From: Agromyces ramosus
GTDB lineage: Bacteria; Actinomycetota; Actinomycetes; Actinomycetales; Microbacteriaceae
NCBI RefSeq assembly: GCF_004216665.1
Contig: NZ_SGWY01000004.1
Coordinates: forward strand, 1-64,000
Direction: 5' to 3'
DNA length: 64,000 nt
The position numbers and the translations under genes were made by a program. Position 1 is the stretch's first letter. Each line of letters starts with the position of its first letter. Below the pieces are notes generated by a model. It searched no databases and had not been told where the DNA came from. It saw only the letters and a list, made by a program, of their open reading frames with translations. Positions 17,638-26,511 of this stretch are shown here, piece by piece.

Positions 17638-17666
17638 ACGGATGCCGCGCGGCCCGCGGCATCCGT
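17638..17666. repeat. CGGATGCC inverted pair at a divergent promoter
   Basis: ACGGATGCCGC at 17638-17648 and GCGGCATCCGT at 17656-17666 form a perfect 11-bp stem with a 7-nt loop. It lies between the divergent MFS and ABC genes, and its last base is the first base of the ABC gene's -10 box (TACCGT, 17666-17671), so it could act as an operator. Confidence 0.5.
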
Positions 17667-17677
17667 ACCGTTGCCTC

Positions 17678-18562
17678 ATGCTCGAACTCCACGACGTCAC
17701 CAAGCGCTACGGCGAGCGCCTCGCCCTCGACGCGGTGACCTTCACCGTCGGCGACGGCCGCCTCACCGGATTCGTCGGCGGCAACGGCGCCGGCAAGACC
17801 ACCACGATGCGCATCATCCTCGGGGTGCTCGCGGCCGACGGGGGCTCGGTGACCCTCGGGGGCGCCGCGCTCACCGAGGCCGACCGCCGCCGCTTCGGCT
17901 ATATGCCCGAGGAGCGCGGCCTCTACCCGAAGATGCGCCTCCTCGAGCAGACCGTGTACCTCGCGCGCCTGCACGGCTGGAGCCCGGCTACGGCCCGCCG
18001 CAACGCGCTCGAGCTGCTCGAACGCCTCGGCCTCGCCGAGCGCGCCGACGACACCATCGAGAGCCTCTCGCTCGGCAACCAGCAGCGCGCCCAGATCGCC
18101 GCCGCCCTGGTGCACCGCCCCGAGGTGCTCGTGCTCGACGAGCCGTTCTCGGGGCTCGACCCGATGGCCGTCGAGACCGTGCAGGGCGTGCTGGCGGATG
18201 TCGCGGCATCCGGTGCCCCCGTGCTGTTCTCGTCGCACCAGCTCGACATCGTCGAGCGCCTCTGCGACGACCTCGTGATCATCGCCGATGGGCGCATCCG
18301 CGCGTCGGGGAGCGGCGAGGCCCTCCGCACGCAGCACGCGACCGAGCGGTGGGAGCTGCTCATGACGGGCGACGCGGGGTGGCTGCGGCAGGCGCCCGGC
18401 ATCCGGGTCGACGAGTTCGACGGGGGCTGGGCCCTCTTCGAGGCCGAGTCGGATGCCGCCCGGCGGGCCGTGCTCGCCGAGGCCATGGCCCGCGGCGAGG
18501 TCGTCACGTTCACCCGCGAGCACACGACGCTCGCCCAGATCTTCCGGGAGGTCGTTCGATGA
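17678..18562 (+). CDS. ABC transporter ATP-binding protein (NatA-like)
   Basis: The 294-residue ATPase has Walker A GGNGAGKT (about 34-41), an LSLGNQQ signature (the less common NQQ variant of drug/Na exporters) and Walker B VLVLDEPFSGLD, followed by a C-terminal accessory region (about 215-294). The ATG at 17678 is preferred over an upstream start because it begins the domain and follows TACCGT by 6 nt. It overlaps the permease gene by ATGA, so the two form an exporter, possibly for a peptide, drug or ion. Confidence 0.92.
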   Translation: MLELHDVTKRYGERLALDAVTFTVGDGRLTGFVGGNGAGKTTTMRIILGVLAADGGSVTLGGAALTEADRRRFGYMPEERGLYPKMRLLEQTVYLARLHGWSPATARRNALELLERLGLAERADDTIESLSLGNQQRAQIAAALVHRPEVLVLDEPFSGLDPMAVETVQGVLADVAASGAPVLFSSHQLDIVERLCDDLVIIADGRIRASGSGEALRTQHATERWELLMTGDAGWLRQAPGIRVDEFDGGWALFEAESDAARRAVLAEAMARGEVVTFTREHTTLAQIFREVVR

Positions 18563-19698
18563 GCACTCCGACCCCGACGCGGGCGGACCGATCCCGTCCT
18601 GCCGACCGGGCCGACCGCGCGGCCCCGCGCTTCGTGGACAGCGTGGCCCTCATCGCGGGCCGCGAGATCCGGATGCGTTTCCGCAGCAAGGCGTTCCTGT
18701 GGTCGACGGCCGTGCTCATGCTCGCCGTGCTCGCGTCGGTGGTGCTCGGCAGCATCTTCGGCGCGCAGGAGTCGACCACGAAGGTGGCGGTCGTCGCGGG
18801 CGCCTCAGTCGCCGTCGACGGCAACGACGCGCTCGAGCCCGTCCCGGCGTACGACCAGGACGAGGCGGAGGAGATGCTGCGGGCCGGGGAGGTCGAGGCG
18901 ATCGTGGCGCCCGCGGCATCCGAACCCCTCGGCATCACCGTGATCGGGCTCGACTCGCCCCCCGAGTCGGTGGTCGCCGCGCTCGCCGTCGAGCCCACGG
19001 TCGAGCTGCTCGAGCCGGCCGCCACCGATCCGACCCTCGCCTACCTCGTCGCGTTCGGCTTCGGCCTGGTGTTCTTCATGTCGGCGATCACGTTCGGCAG
19101 CACGATCGCGCAGTCGGTCGTCGAGGAGAAGCAGACGCGGGTCGTCGAGATCCTGCTCTCGACCGTGTCGGCGCGGGCGCTGCTCACGGGCAAGGTGATC
19201 GGCAACAGCGTGATGGCGTTCGCGCAGATCGTGGCGATCGCGGTGCTCGCGATCATCGGGCTGCTCGTCACCGGGCAGCGGGTGCTGCTCGGCGGCCTCG
19301 GCACGTCGGTGATCTGGTTCGTCGTGTTCTTCGCGGTCGGCTTCGTGATGCTCGCGGCCCTGTTCGCCGCGACGGCCGCGATGGTGTCGCGCGCCGAGGA
19401 CATCGGCTCGGTGACGACTCCGGTCACGATGCTCGTGATGATCCCCTACTTCCTCATCATCTTCTTCAACGACGACCCGACCGTGCTCGCGGTCATGAGC
19501 TACGTGCCGTTCTCCGCGCCCGTCGGCATGCCGATGCGGGTGTTCCTCGGCGAGGCGCAGTGGTGGGAGCCCTTCGCGTCGCTGGCGATCCTCCTGGCGA
19601 CCGCGGCGATCGCGGTGTGGATCGGGGAGCGGATCTACCGCAACTCGCTGCTGAAGACCGGCCCGCGCGTGCGGCTGGGCGAGGCGCTGCAGGGCTGA
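18559..19698 (+). CDS. ABC-2 type permease (NatB-like)
   Basis: The 379-residue protein has one helix at about 45-65, a large extracytoplasmic domain (about 70-165) and five to six C-terminal helices (about 170-365), the layout of NatB/ABC-2 permeases. The block VVEEKQTRVVEILLSTVSARALL is the conserved coupling region of this family. It starts inside the stop codon of the ATPase gene. The substrate is not predictable; NatAB systems export Na+ or lipophilic compounds. Confidence 0.9.
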   Translation: MSTPTPTRADRSRPADRADRAAPRFVDSVALIAGREIRMRFRSKAFLWSTAVLMLAVLASVVLGSIFGAQESTTKVAVVAGASVAVDGNDALEPVPAYDQDEAEEMLRAGEVEAIVAPAASEPLGITVIGLDSPPESVVAALAVEPTVELLEPAATDPTLAYLVAFGFGLVFFMSAITFGSTIAQSVVEEKQTRVVEILLSTVSARALLTGKVIGNSVMAFAQIVAIAVLAIIGLLVTGQRVLLGGLGTSVIWFVVFFAVGFVMLAALFAATAAMVSRAEDIGSVTTPVTMLVMIPYFLIIFFNDDPTVLAVMSYVPFSAPVGMPMRVFLGEAQWWEPFASLAILLATAAIAVWIGERIYRNSLLKTGPRVRLGEALQG

Positions 19699-19836
19699 GC
19701 GCACGCCGTCGTCGCGCGGATGCTCGCGAGGGCATGGGCACGCGGCGACCGGGAGCGATCCGGAATCCATCGGCGAGGATGCTGGACGTGAACATGCCGC
19801 GGCAAGTACGGTCGAGACCAGGCAGGGGGTGGAGCG

Positions 19837-20880
19837 ATGACGTCAGCGGATGCCGCACGGCAGGTGCCCTGGCTCCGCTACGCGCTCCTCGCCGGCGTCG
19901 TCTCCGCGCTGTGGCTCGCGATCAGCCTCTTCTCCACGTCGTCGAGCGCCTCGGCCGACGAGCCTGAGCCGGGCGGACTGCTCGGCACGGTCGGGTCGGT
20001 CGTGGGCGGCGTCACCGGGGTCACCGGCGCCGTCGGCGACACGCTCGGCGAGGTCGTCGGCACGGTCGCCGCGCCGGTCGGCGAGGTGCTCCAGCCCGTC
20101 GTCGAGGTCGCGCCCGCACCGGTCGAGGAGGCCGTTCCCGTGGTGGCCGACACCGCGACGGATGCCGCGGACACCACGGTCTCGGGCGCGAACATCCTCG
20201 TCGGCACCGCCGTGAACGGACTCACCGGAACACTCTCCGACGTGGCCGGCGGTAGCACCGTCGGCGCCGTCACGGCCCCGGTCACGGGGCTACTCGACGG
20301 CGTGGTCGGCTCCGTGCCGATCGTCGGCGACCTGCTCGGCGACGAAGCCGTCGGCGGCGTGGTCGACCCGGTGGCCGGCCTCGTCGACGACACGCTCGGT
20401 GCGGTCGTCGGCTCGACGGGCGATCTGCCCACCGACGGCACGGGCCTGCTGCCCCAGCTGCCCGCGATCCCGCTGCTGCCGGTCGGCTCCAGTGCTCCCG
20501 GCGCCGACCCCGGCCTGCCGGGCGGCATCACGAGTCCGACGGACGCCGTCGGCGTCCCGCCCGGATCCGATGCTCCGCGAGATCGAACGGGCCCGACCGG
20601 GCTCGGGTCCGCGGCGCACCTCGCCTCCGGCACGATCGCGCCCACGGGCGGCGGCACGCCGCCGGGCGGCGACCCGCCCGTGACCCCAGCGACCCCGGCC
20701 GCGCCGTCCGGTGGCGCCGGCACGGGTGCGAGCGGCTCCGGCCCCGCCGGGGCATCCGGAACCTCCGACGCGGCGTTCGCCGCGCTCGGCCTCGACGCCC
20801 TGGCGTCGCTGGTGCTGCACTCGGTCGACGACGAACTCCCGTCGTCGCCGGTGTACGACACCGACACCACCCCTGACTGA
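19837..20880 (+). CDS. Secreted Gly/Val/Pro-rich protein upstream of the chaplin-like gene
   Basis: I do not recognise this 347-residue protein. It has an N-terminal helix (about 15-35, ending in an Ala/Ser-rich region that may be cleaved). A long low-complexity part follows, built from short hydrophobic Val/Gly segments of the form VGxVVGxV and APVxxV (40-200), then Pro/Gly/Ser-rich sequence, with a final hydrophobic patch (about 310-325) and an acidic tail. There is no sortase motif or C-terminal anchor. It precedes the chaplin-like gene by 88 nt on the same strand, so a shared cell-surface role is likely. GGGGGTGGAG is its ribosome site. Confidence 0.65.
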   Translation: MTSADAARQVPWLRYALLAGVVSALWLAISLFSTSSSASADEPEPGGLLGTVGSVVGGVTGVTGAVGDTLGEVVGTVAAPVGEVLQPVVEVAPAPVEEAVPVVADTATDAADTTVSGANILVGTAVNGLTGTLSDVAGGSTVGAVTAPVTGLLDGVVGSVPIVGDLLGDEAVGGVVDPVAGLVDDTLGAVVGSTGDLPTDGTGLLPQLPAIPLLPVGSSAPGADPGLPGGITSPTDAVGVPPGSDAPRDRTGPTGLGSAAHLASGTIAPTGGGTPPGGDPPVTPATPAAPSGGAGTGASGSGPAGASGTSDAAFAALGLDALASLVLHSVDDELPSSPVYDTDTTPD

Positions 20881-20917
20881 CGGGGCCGATCCGCCTGCAC
20901 GCAGGGCGGACACGGTC

Positions 20918-20940
20918 ATCGCTCCCTGCCCGGGAGCGAT
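20918..20940 (+). terminator. Perfect 9-bp hairpin between the surface-protein genes
   Basis: ATCGCTCCC (20918-20926) pairs with GGGAGCGAT (20932-20940) across a 5-nt loop and is followed by an AT-rich ATTTC stretch. It may partly terminate or attenuate transcription into the chaplin-like gene, whose ATG is 29 nt downstream. Confidence 0.5.
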
Positions 20941-20968
20941 ATTTCCCATCAGTCAGGAGGACTGGATC

Positions 20969-22174
20969 ATGAAGAGATTGGCCTTGAGGGCGCTGTACGC
21001 GACCCTCTTCGCCGGGGGGCTCACGCTCCTCGGAGCCGGTGTCGCCCACGCGTCTGAGACGAGCGGCGACGACGGCATCCTGTCGGGTTCCCAGGTCGGG
21101 ATCTCGATCGAACTCCCGGTCACGGTCGGCGGCAACGCGATCTCCCTCATCGGGGATTCGCAGTCGTCGGATGCCTCGACGACGGTCGTGACGGGCGGCG
21201 GCGACGCCGACCCGAGCGCGGTCACGTCGGGTGACCACGGCATCGGATCCGGCACGCAGGCGCTCATCGACGTCTCGGCGCCGGTGACGATCGGCGGCAA
21301 CGCGATCTCGGTCATCGGCGACAGCTCGTCGAGCGACGCCGAGACGGTGGTCGCACCCGCCGAGCCCGCCGCGGCATCCGACGCCGGTTCGGCACAGACG
21401 AGCGGCGACCACTCGATCCTCGGCGGCACGCAGGGCCTCATCGACCTGTCGGCCCCGATCACGGTCAGCGGCAACGCGATCTCCGTGATCGGCGACTCGT
21501 CGAGCGACGACGCCCACACCCGGGTCGCCACCGGCGACGCAGGCGACGGCGGCGACGCATGGACCTCGGGTGAGGACTCGATCCTCGGCGGCACCCAGCT
21601 GCTCGCGGACCTCGACCTCCCGGTCACCATCGCGGGCAACGCGATCTCGGGCATCGGCGACAGCACGTCGACGGATGCCACGACGATCGTCGTGCCGGGA
21701 ACCGGGGGCGGTTCCGCGACGACGGACGGATCCGATGGGCTGCTCGGGGGAACACAGCTCATTCCGGACCTGTCCCTGCCCATCACGATCGGCGGCAACG
21801 CCGTCTCGGTGATCGGTGACAGCGAGACGGACGGATCGACGACCATCGTCGCTCCGACCGACCCGACGGATCCCACGGACCCGACCGACCCGGTCGATCA
21901 CACCGATCCGACCGACCCCGTCGATCCCACCGATCCGACCGATCCGGTCGACCCGGTCGACCCGACCGATCCCACCCGGCCGACGAACCCGTCGGACCCG
22001 TGGGGTTCCGGCGGCTCGACGGTCGCATCGGGCGGCTCGTCGAAGGTCGTCGCGGCATCCGCGGTGCTCGCGTCGACCGGCGCCGACGCCATGGCGGACC
22101 TCGGAATCGCGGCGCTCGCCATCCTCGGCGGGCTCGTGCTGGTGGGTGCGAGGAGGTTCTCCTTCCGCCGTTGA
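20969..22174 (+). CDS. Chaplin-like five-repeat surface protein with LAxTG sortase signal
   Basis: The 401-residue precursor has a signal peptide (1-28) and five tandem repeats of about 40 residues (about 33-72, 87-127, 145-185, 199-241, 252-292), each with the core P(V/I)T(V/I)xGNAIS(V/L)IGDS. An Asp-Pro-Thr stalk (297-340) and a C-terminal LASTG motif (367-371) follow, then a helix and a basic tail (RRFSFRR). The GNAISVIG core resembles the chaplin domain of Streptomyces amyloid coat proteins, but there are no cysteines. LAxTG is the class E sortase signal used by long chaplins. AGGAGG lies 8 nt before the ATG. Confidence 0.8.
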   Translation: MKRLALRALYATLFAGGLTLLGAGVAHASETSGDDGILSGSQVGISIELPVTVGGNAISLIGDSQSSDASTTVVTGGGDADPSAVTSGDHGIGSGTQALIDVSAPVTIGGNAISVIGDSSSSDAETVVAPAEPAAASDAGSAQTSGDHSILGGTQGLIDLSAPITVSGNAISVIGDSSSDDAHTRVATGDAGDGGDAWTSGEDSILGGTQLLADLDLPVTIAGNAISGIGDSTSTDATTIVVPGTGGGSATTDGSDGLLGGTQLIPDLSLPITIGGNAVSVIGDSETDGSTTIVAPTDPTDPTDPTDPVDHTDPTDPVDPTDPTDPVDPVDPTDPTRPTNPSDPWGSGGSTVASGGSSKVVAASAVLASTGADAMADLGIAALAILGGLVLVGARRFSFRR

Positions 22175-22185
22175 TCGGATGGGGG

Positions 22186-22211
22186 CCCGGCGCCGCCCTA
22201 CCGGCGCCGGG
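22186..22211 (+). terminator. Strong hairpin terminator after the chaplin-like gene
   Basis: CCCGGCGCCG (22186-22195) and CGGCGCCGGG (22202-22211) form a perfect 10-bp GC stem with a 6-nt loop, 12 nt after the stop codon at 22174. Confidence 0.7.
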
Positions 22212-22290
22212 TCCCTCCCGATCGGGATGCGGGCCCATGCCGCCCGTTCGCGAGTTCGGCGGCCGACGCGCCGGATGGGAGGATGGTCCG

Positions 22291-23370
22291 GTGACCGATC
22301 AGCTCCACGACACCGCCGTCCGCGGCTTCGCCTCCGACAACTACTCCGGCGTGCACCCCGAGGTGCTCGCCGCGATCGCCGCCGCGAACGGCGGGCATCA
22401 GGTCGCCTACGGGGAGGACGTCTACACGGAGCGACTCCAGGAGGTCTTCGCGCGGCACTTCGGCGACGGCGTCGAGGTGTTCCCGGTCTTCAACGGCACG
22501 GGCGCCAACGTCACCGGCCTGCAGTCGATGCTCCCCCGCTGGGGCGCGGTCATCAGCGCGTCGACCGCGCACATCAACTCCGACGAGGGCGGCGCGCCCG
22601 AGCGCGTCGGCGGCATCAAGCTGCTCACCGTTCCGACGCCCGACGGCAAGCTCACGCCCGAGCTCATCGACCGGGAGGCCTGGGGCTGGGGTGACGAGCA
22701 CCGGGCGCAGCCGCTCGTCGTCTCGATCACGCAGACCACCGAGCTCGGCACCGCGTACTCCGTCGACGAGATCCGCGCGATCGCCGATCACGTGCACGAG
22801 CGCGGCATGAAGCTGCACCTCGACGGCGCACGCCTCTCGAACGCGGCCGCCTCCCTCGGCCTCCCGCTGCGGGCCTTCACGCGCGACGCCGGAGTCGACC
22901 TGCTGAGCTTCGGCGGCACGAAGAACGGGGCGCTCGGCGCCGAGGCGATCGTGGTCCTGAACCCCGAGGCATCCGAGGGCCTGAAGTACCTCCGCAAGCT
23001 CAACATGCAGCTCGCCTCGAAGATGCGGTTCGTGTCGGCGCAGCTCATCGCGCTGCTCGAGGGCGACCTGTGGCTGCAGAGCGCGTCGCACGCCAACGCC
23101 ATGGCGCGACGGCTTCGCGACGCGCTCGACGCCGGCATCGCGGCGGGCGACCTGCCGGGGCTCGGGTTCAGCCAGGCGACGCAGTCAAACGGCGTGTTCG
23201 CGGTGCTTCCGGACGGCGTCGCCGATCGGCTGCGCGAGGGCGGCTTCCGGTTCTACGACTGGGATGCCGCCAAGGGCGAGGTGCGCTGGATGTGCTCGTT
23301 CGACACGAGCGAGGACGACATCGACGCGTTCGTGGCCGGCATCCGCGAGGAGCTGCACCGCGCCGCCTGA
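22291..23370 (+). CDS. Low-specificity threonine aldolase / beta-eliminating lyase
   Basis: The 359-residue protein belongs to the fold-type I PLP enzymes of the threonine aldolase family. Landmarks are SDNYSGVHPEV at the N-terminus, HLDGARL for the cofactor Asp, and SFGGTKNG with the PLP-binding Lys211. It would cleave L-threonine or allo-threonine to glycine and acetaldehyde, though related beta-eliminating lyases act on other amino acids. The start is the GTG at 22291 with GGGAGG upstream; the longer open frame overlaps the chaplin gene in another frame and is not coding. Confidence 0.88.
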   Translation: MTDQLHDTAVRGFASDNYSGVHPEVLAAIAAANGGHQVAYGEDVYTERLQEVFARHFGDGVEVFPVFNGTGANVTGLQSMLPRWGAVISASTAHINSDEGGAPERVGGIKLLTVPTPDGKLTPELIDREAWGWGDEHRAQPLVVSITQTTELGTAYSVDEIRAIADHVHERGMKLHLDGARLSNAAASLGLPLRAFTRDAGVDLLSFGGTKNGALGAEAIVVLNPEASEGLKYLRKLNMQLASKMRFVSAQLIALLEGDLWLQSASHANAMARRLRDALDAGIAAGDLPGLGFSQATQSNGVFAVLPDGVADRLREGGFRFYDWDAAKGEVRWMCSFDTSEDDIDAFVAGIREELHRAA

Positions 23371-23385
23371 TCCGCGACGACGCGT

Positions 23386-23919
23386 TCAGGCTCGATCGGC
23401 CTGCGCGCTCACGTCGTCGGCGATCGCGCCCGCCCAGGCCTCGATCGCGTCCCAGTCGCGGAAGTCGCCCACCGGCATCGCGTCGGCGGGAGCCCACTTG
23501 GCCATCCGGTCGACGCCGCGGAGCTTCTCGAGCTGGAAGGCACCGAAGAAGACCTGCGTGCCACGCGGGCCGATCGCCTGCTCGAACTCGGCGAACTCCT
23601 TCGGCACCGCCCCCTCGAGCACGTCGTGGCCCTTGGCATCCACCCTGTCCGTGCCGACCGGTCCGCTGCTGAACAGCCAGACGGGCCGCGCCGCGAGCAC
23701 GTCCACGTTGCGGCGCACGAACTTGCGGGCATCCTTTCGCCACCGGAACATGTACGCAGCGGACCCGACTACGTACGCGTCGTACCCGCTCGCGTCGTCC
23801 ACGTCCTTGCACCGCACGACGTCGACCTCGAGGCCCCTGCGGCGGAGCACGTCGCCGATACGCTCGGCGATGCCCTGCGTGGCCCCGTACTTGCTGGCGT
23901 AGGCGACCAACACCTTCAC
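23386..23919 (-). CDS. Flavodoxin-domain protein (HemG-like)
   Basis: The 177-residue protein begins with VKVLVAYASKYGATQGIAERIG, the FMN phosphate-binding loop of flavodoxins, and continues with VGSAAYMFRWRKDARKF, as in HemG/flavodoxin-like protoporphyrinogen oxidases of actinobacteria. It probably binds FMN. The exact reaction is not known, and no heme genes are adjacent. The start is GTG at 23919 with a GGGAGG site. It converges on the aldolase gene with a 15-nt gap. Confidence 0.8.
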   Translation of the reverse strand: MKVLVAYASKYGATQGIAERIGDVLRRRGLEVDVVRCKDVDDASGYDAYVVGSAAYMFRWRKDARKFVRRNVDVLAARPVWLFSSGPVGTDRVDAKGHDVLEGAVPKEFAEFEQAIGPRGTQVFFGAFQLEKLRGVDRMAKWAPADAMPVGDFRDWDAIEAWAGAIADDVSAQADRA

Positions 23920-24161
23920 CGTTCCCACCTCCCGTGGCCGCCTGCGCGACCCTGATCCGACGCTAGGCCGCTGCACGGACGCACGTGGAGGCGAAGGTCC
24001 CGCGCGTCCAGCGCCGCGCCGCCGGATGACGCCCTGGTCCCGCGCCCCACCGACGGATGCGCCCGGTCGACGCCTGCGGAATATCCACAGCTTCCATGCG
24101 TTGGAATGGACTGGGACGACGGCGCCCCGGCCTCCGTCCATCCCACGAAAGCAGCTCCACC

Positions 24162-24755
24162 ATGACGCTCGTCACCGACCTCACCTCCCGCCGCGCCGAC
24201 ACCACCGCGCAGCTCATCAACCCCCTCGTCGAGCGCTGGAGCCCCCGCGCCTACGACCCCACCGCCGAGGTCTCCGTCGAGGCCCTCCGCACCATCCTCG
24301 AAGCGGCCCGCTGGGCCCCGTCGGCGAACAACGTGCAGCCGTGGCGCTTCATCGTGGCCCGGCGCGGCACGGCCGCCTTCACCACCGTGCACGACGCGCT
24401 CATGGGCTTCAACCAGGCCTGGGCCGACTCGGCCGCCGCGCTCATCGTGAACGTCGCCGAGACCGTCGACGCCGAGGGCAACGCCAGGCCGTGGGCCCGC
24501 TACGACCTCGGCCAGGCCGTCGCGCACCTCACCGTCCAGGCGCAGCACGAGGGCCTGCACACCCACCAGATGGGCGGCTTCGACGCGGCCCGGATCCACG
24601 ACGCGTTCGGCCTCGACGCCAACCTCGAGGTGGTCTCGATCACGGCCATCGGCGTGCTGGGCGACGTCGACACGCTGCCCGACCCGCTGCGCGAGCGCGA
24701 GGTCGCACCGCGCCTGCGCAAGCCGCTCGAGGAGCTCGTGCTCGTCGGCGAGTAG
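24162..24755 (+). CDS. Nitroreductase-family protein
   Basis: The 197-residue protein has the nitroreductase fold with an ARWAPSANNVQPWRF FMN-binding segment and a second FMN region around GQAVAHLTVQAQHEGL. Such flavoproteins reduce nitro compounds, quinones or other acceptors with NAD(P)H. The start at 24162 begins shortly before the conserved RRADT...LINPLVERWSPRAYD block; the 35-residue upstream extension reads through a likely promoter. No SD site is obvious. Confidence 0.82.
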   Translation: MTLVTDLTSRRADTTAQLINPLVERWSPRAYDPTAEVSVEALRTILEAARWAPSANNVQPWRFIVARRGTAAFTTVHDALMGFNQAWADSAAALIVNVAETVDAEGNARPWARYDLGQAVAHLTVQAQHEGLHTHQMGGFDAARIHDAFGLDANLEVVSITAIGVLGDVDTLPDPLREREVAPRLRKPLEELVLVGE

Positions 24756-24780
24756 CCCCTCGCCCGACTCCCGCACACGT

Positions 24781-24820
24781 CGAGCGGATGCCGCGGCAGC
24801 AGGCCTGCGGCATCCGCTCG
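24781..24820. terminator. CGGATGCC inverted-pair terminator
   Basis: CGAGCGGATGCCGC (24781-24794) and GCGGCATCCGCTCG (24807-24820) form a perfect 14-bp stem with a 12-nt loop, in the 76-nt gap between the convergent stops at 24755 and 24832. Confidence 0.75.
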
Positions 24821-24831
24821 CTCGTTCCGTG

Positions 24832-25308
24832 TCAGTCGCCCGAGCGCTGCCCGGCCAGGAACGCGCGCAGCTGCGCGACCACCAGGTCGTGGTCGTCCTG
24901 CTGCGGCAGGCCCGAGACCCCGACCGCGCCGATGACGGCGCCGGCATCGAGGCGAATGGGGACGACGCCGCCGTGCGCCGCGTACTCGCGCGGGTCGAGC
25001 CGGGCGTGGGTGTCGAAGTCCTCGCCCTTGGCGCGGAACTCCTCGCCGACCAGCATCGAGGCCCGACCGAACCGCTCGACGACGCGATGCTTGCGATCGA
25101 GCCAGCCGTCGTTGTCGGCGCTCGACCCGGGCAGGGCGGTGTGGAACACGCGCTGCGGGCCGAGCCAGATGGCGATCGCGACCGGATGCCCCGCCGCGGC
25201 GGCGGCCGCGCGCAGCCGACCGCCGAGCACCCACGCATCCTCGAGCGTGAAGCTCGCGAACCGCAGCTCCGCCTCCTCGGCGACGAGTCGTTCCAGGAGC
25301 TCGCTCAT
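24832..25308 (-). CDS. UPF0303 / heme-degrading-domain (GlcG/HbpS-like) protein
   Basis: The 158-residue protein matches UPF0303: FTLEDAWVLG near the N-terminus, RKHRVVERFGRAS in the middle and the AAHGG...IGAVGVSGLPQQDDHDLVV ending typical of the GlcG/HbpS fold. Relatives bind heme or cobalamin, or act as small co-factors of degradation operons; this copy has no assigned role. It begins inside the stop codon of the alcohol dehydrogenase gene upstream (ATGA overlap), so the two are co-translated and may act together on an alcohol or aldehyde. Confidence 0.8.
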   Translation of the reverse strand: MSELLERLVAEEAELRFASFTLEDAWVLGGRLRAAAAAAGHPVAIAIWLGPQRVFHTALPGSSADNDGWLDRKHRVVERFGRASMLVGEEFRAKGEDFDTHARLDPREYAAHGGVVPIRLDAGAVIGAVGVSGLPQQDDHDLVVAQLRAFLAGQRSGD

Positions 25309-26354
25309 GGCCGCAGCAGCACCTTGATCGCGCGACGCTCGTCCATCGCGGCGTACGCCTCGGCCGCCTCCCCGAGCGGCAGCTCGAGGTCGAAGACGCG
25401 ACCGGGCTCGATCGCGCCCGAGAGCACGTCGGGCAGGAGCTCCTCGATGTAGCCGCGCACCGGCGCGATCCCGCCGTTGACCCCGACGTTGCGGTTGAAG
25501 AGGGGACGCACGGGAAGCTCGGGGCCGCCGTTCGGCGCGCCGACGTAGCCCACCATGCCCCCCGGTCGCGTGGAGCGGATCGCCTGGTCCATCGACTCCT
25601 TCGTGCCGACGCACTCGAGCACCCGGTCGGCGCCGATGCCGTGCGTGAGCTCCTGCACGGCCGTCACGCCGACGTCGCCGCGCTCGGCGACGAGGTGGGT
25701 GGCGCCGAAGACGCGCGCCAGCTCCTGCCGCTCCGGATGCCGCGACATCGCGATGATCGTGGTCGCCCCGAGCCGTCGCGCCGCGATGATCGCGCAGAGC
25801 CCGACGGCGCCGTCGCCGACCACCGCCACCGAGTCGCCCGGACGCACGCCCGCCGAGACCGCGGCGTGGTGCCCCGTGCCCATCACGTCGGAGAGGGTGA
25901 GCAGTCCTGGCACCTGGTCGTCGCGGATCTCCCCGCGCACCGGCACGAGCGTGCCGTCGGCGAGCGGCACGCGCACGCGCTCGCCCTGGCCGCCGTCGGC
26001 GAACCCGCCGAGGTGGTCCTCGCCACCCCACCACCCGCCGTGCAGGCATGAGGTGCTGACGCCGTTGCGGCAATTGATGCACGTGTTGTCGCACACGTAG
26101 AACGGCGCGATCACGAAGTCGCCGACCTCGATGATCCGCACGTCGTCGCCGACCGCCTCGACGACGCCGACGAACTCGTGGCCGATACGGTGGGCTCCAT
26201 GGGTGGGCGTGACGCCGCGGTAGGGCCACAGGTCGGAGCCGCACACGCACGCCGCCACCACCTTCACGATGGCGTCGCCGCCGGTGGAGAGCACCGGGTC
26301 GGGCACGGTCTCGACACGGATGTCACGGGGAGCGTGGATGAGGGTCGCAAGCAT
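25305..26354 (-). CDS. Zinc-dependent alcohol dehydrogenase
   Basis: The 349-residue MDR-family enzyme shows catalytic zinc ligands (CVCGSDLW; GHEFVGVVE), a four-cysteine structural zinc lobe (CDNTCINCRNGVSTSC) and a Rossmann motif (VVGDGAVGLCA). It should oxidise an alcohol or reduce an aldehyde with NAD(P). The C-terminal catalytic pattern is complete. A TAGGCT box 7 nt before the ATG suggests a leaderless message. It is coupled to the UPF0303 gene by ATGA. Confidence 0.9.
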   Translation of the reverse strand: MLATLIHAPRDIRVETVPDPVLSTGGDAIVKVVAACVCGSDLWPYRGVTPTHGAHRIGHEFVGVVEAVGDDVRIIEVGDFVIAPFYVCDNTCINCRNGVSTSCLHGGWWGGEDHLGGFADGGQGERVRVPLADGTLVPVRGEIRDDQVPGLLTLSDVMGTGHHAAVSAGVRPGDSVAVVGDGAVGLCAIIAARRLGATTIIAMSRHPERQELARVFGATHLVAERGDVGVTAVQELTHGIGADRVLECVGTKESMDQAIRSTRPGGMVGYVGAPNGGPELPVRPLFNRNVGVNGGIAPVRGYIEELLPDVLSGAIEPGRVFDLELPLGEAAEAYAAMDERRAIKVLLRP

Positions 26355-26511
26355 GCCTCCGAGCCTACGCGCGCCGCGAACCGGCGGTTTTCAACGGCTG
26401 CCGCCGGACATCACCCCTGAATGAGGGATCCTCATGTTCTGGCGTATCGGAGTAGCGTGCGTGGTGTACGCCCGCGACCCGAGTGGACGTCCGATCGGGC
26501 GGGAGACCCCC

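Noticed and set aside
21858..21990. Possible CRISPR-like or microsatellite array (repeated GACCCGACC units)
   Set aside because: It is in frame and encodes the Asp-Pro-Thr stalk of the chaplin-like protein; no spacer structure.
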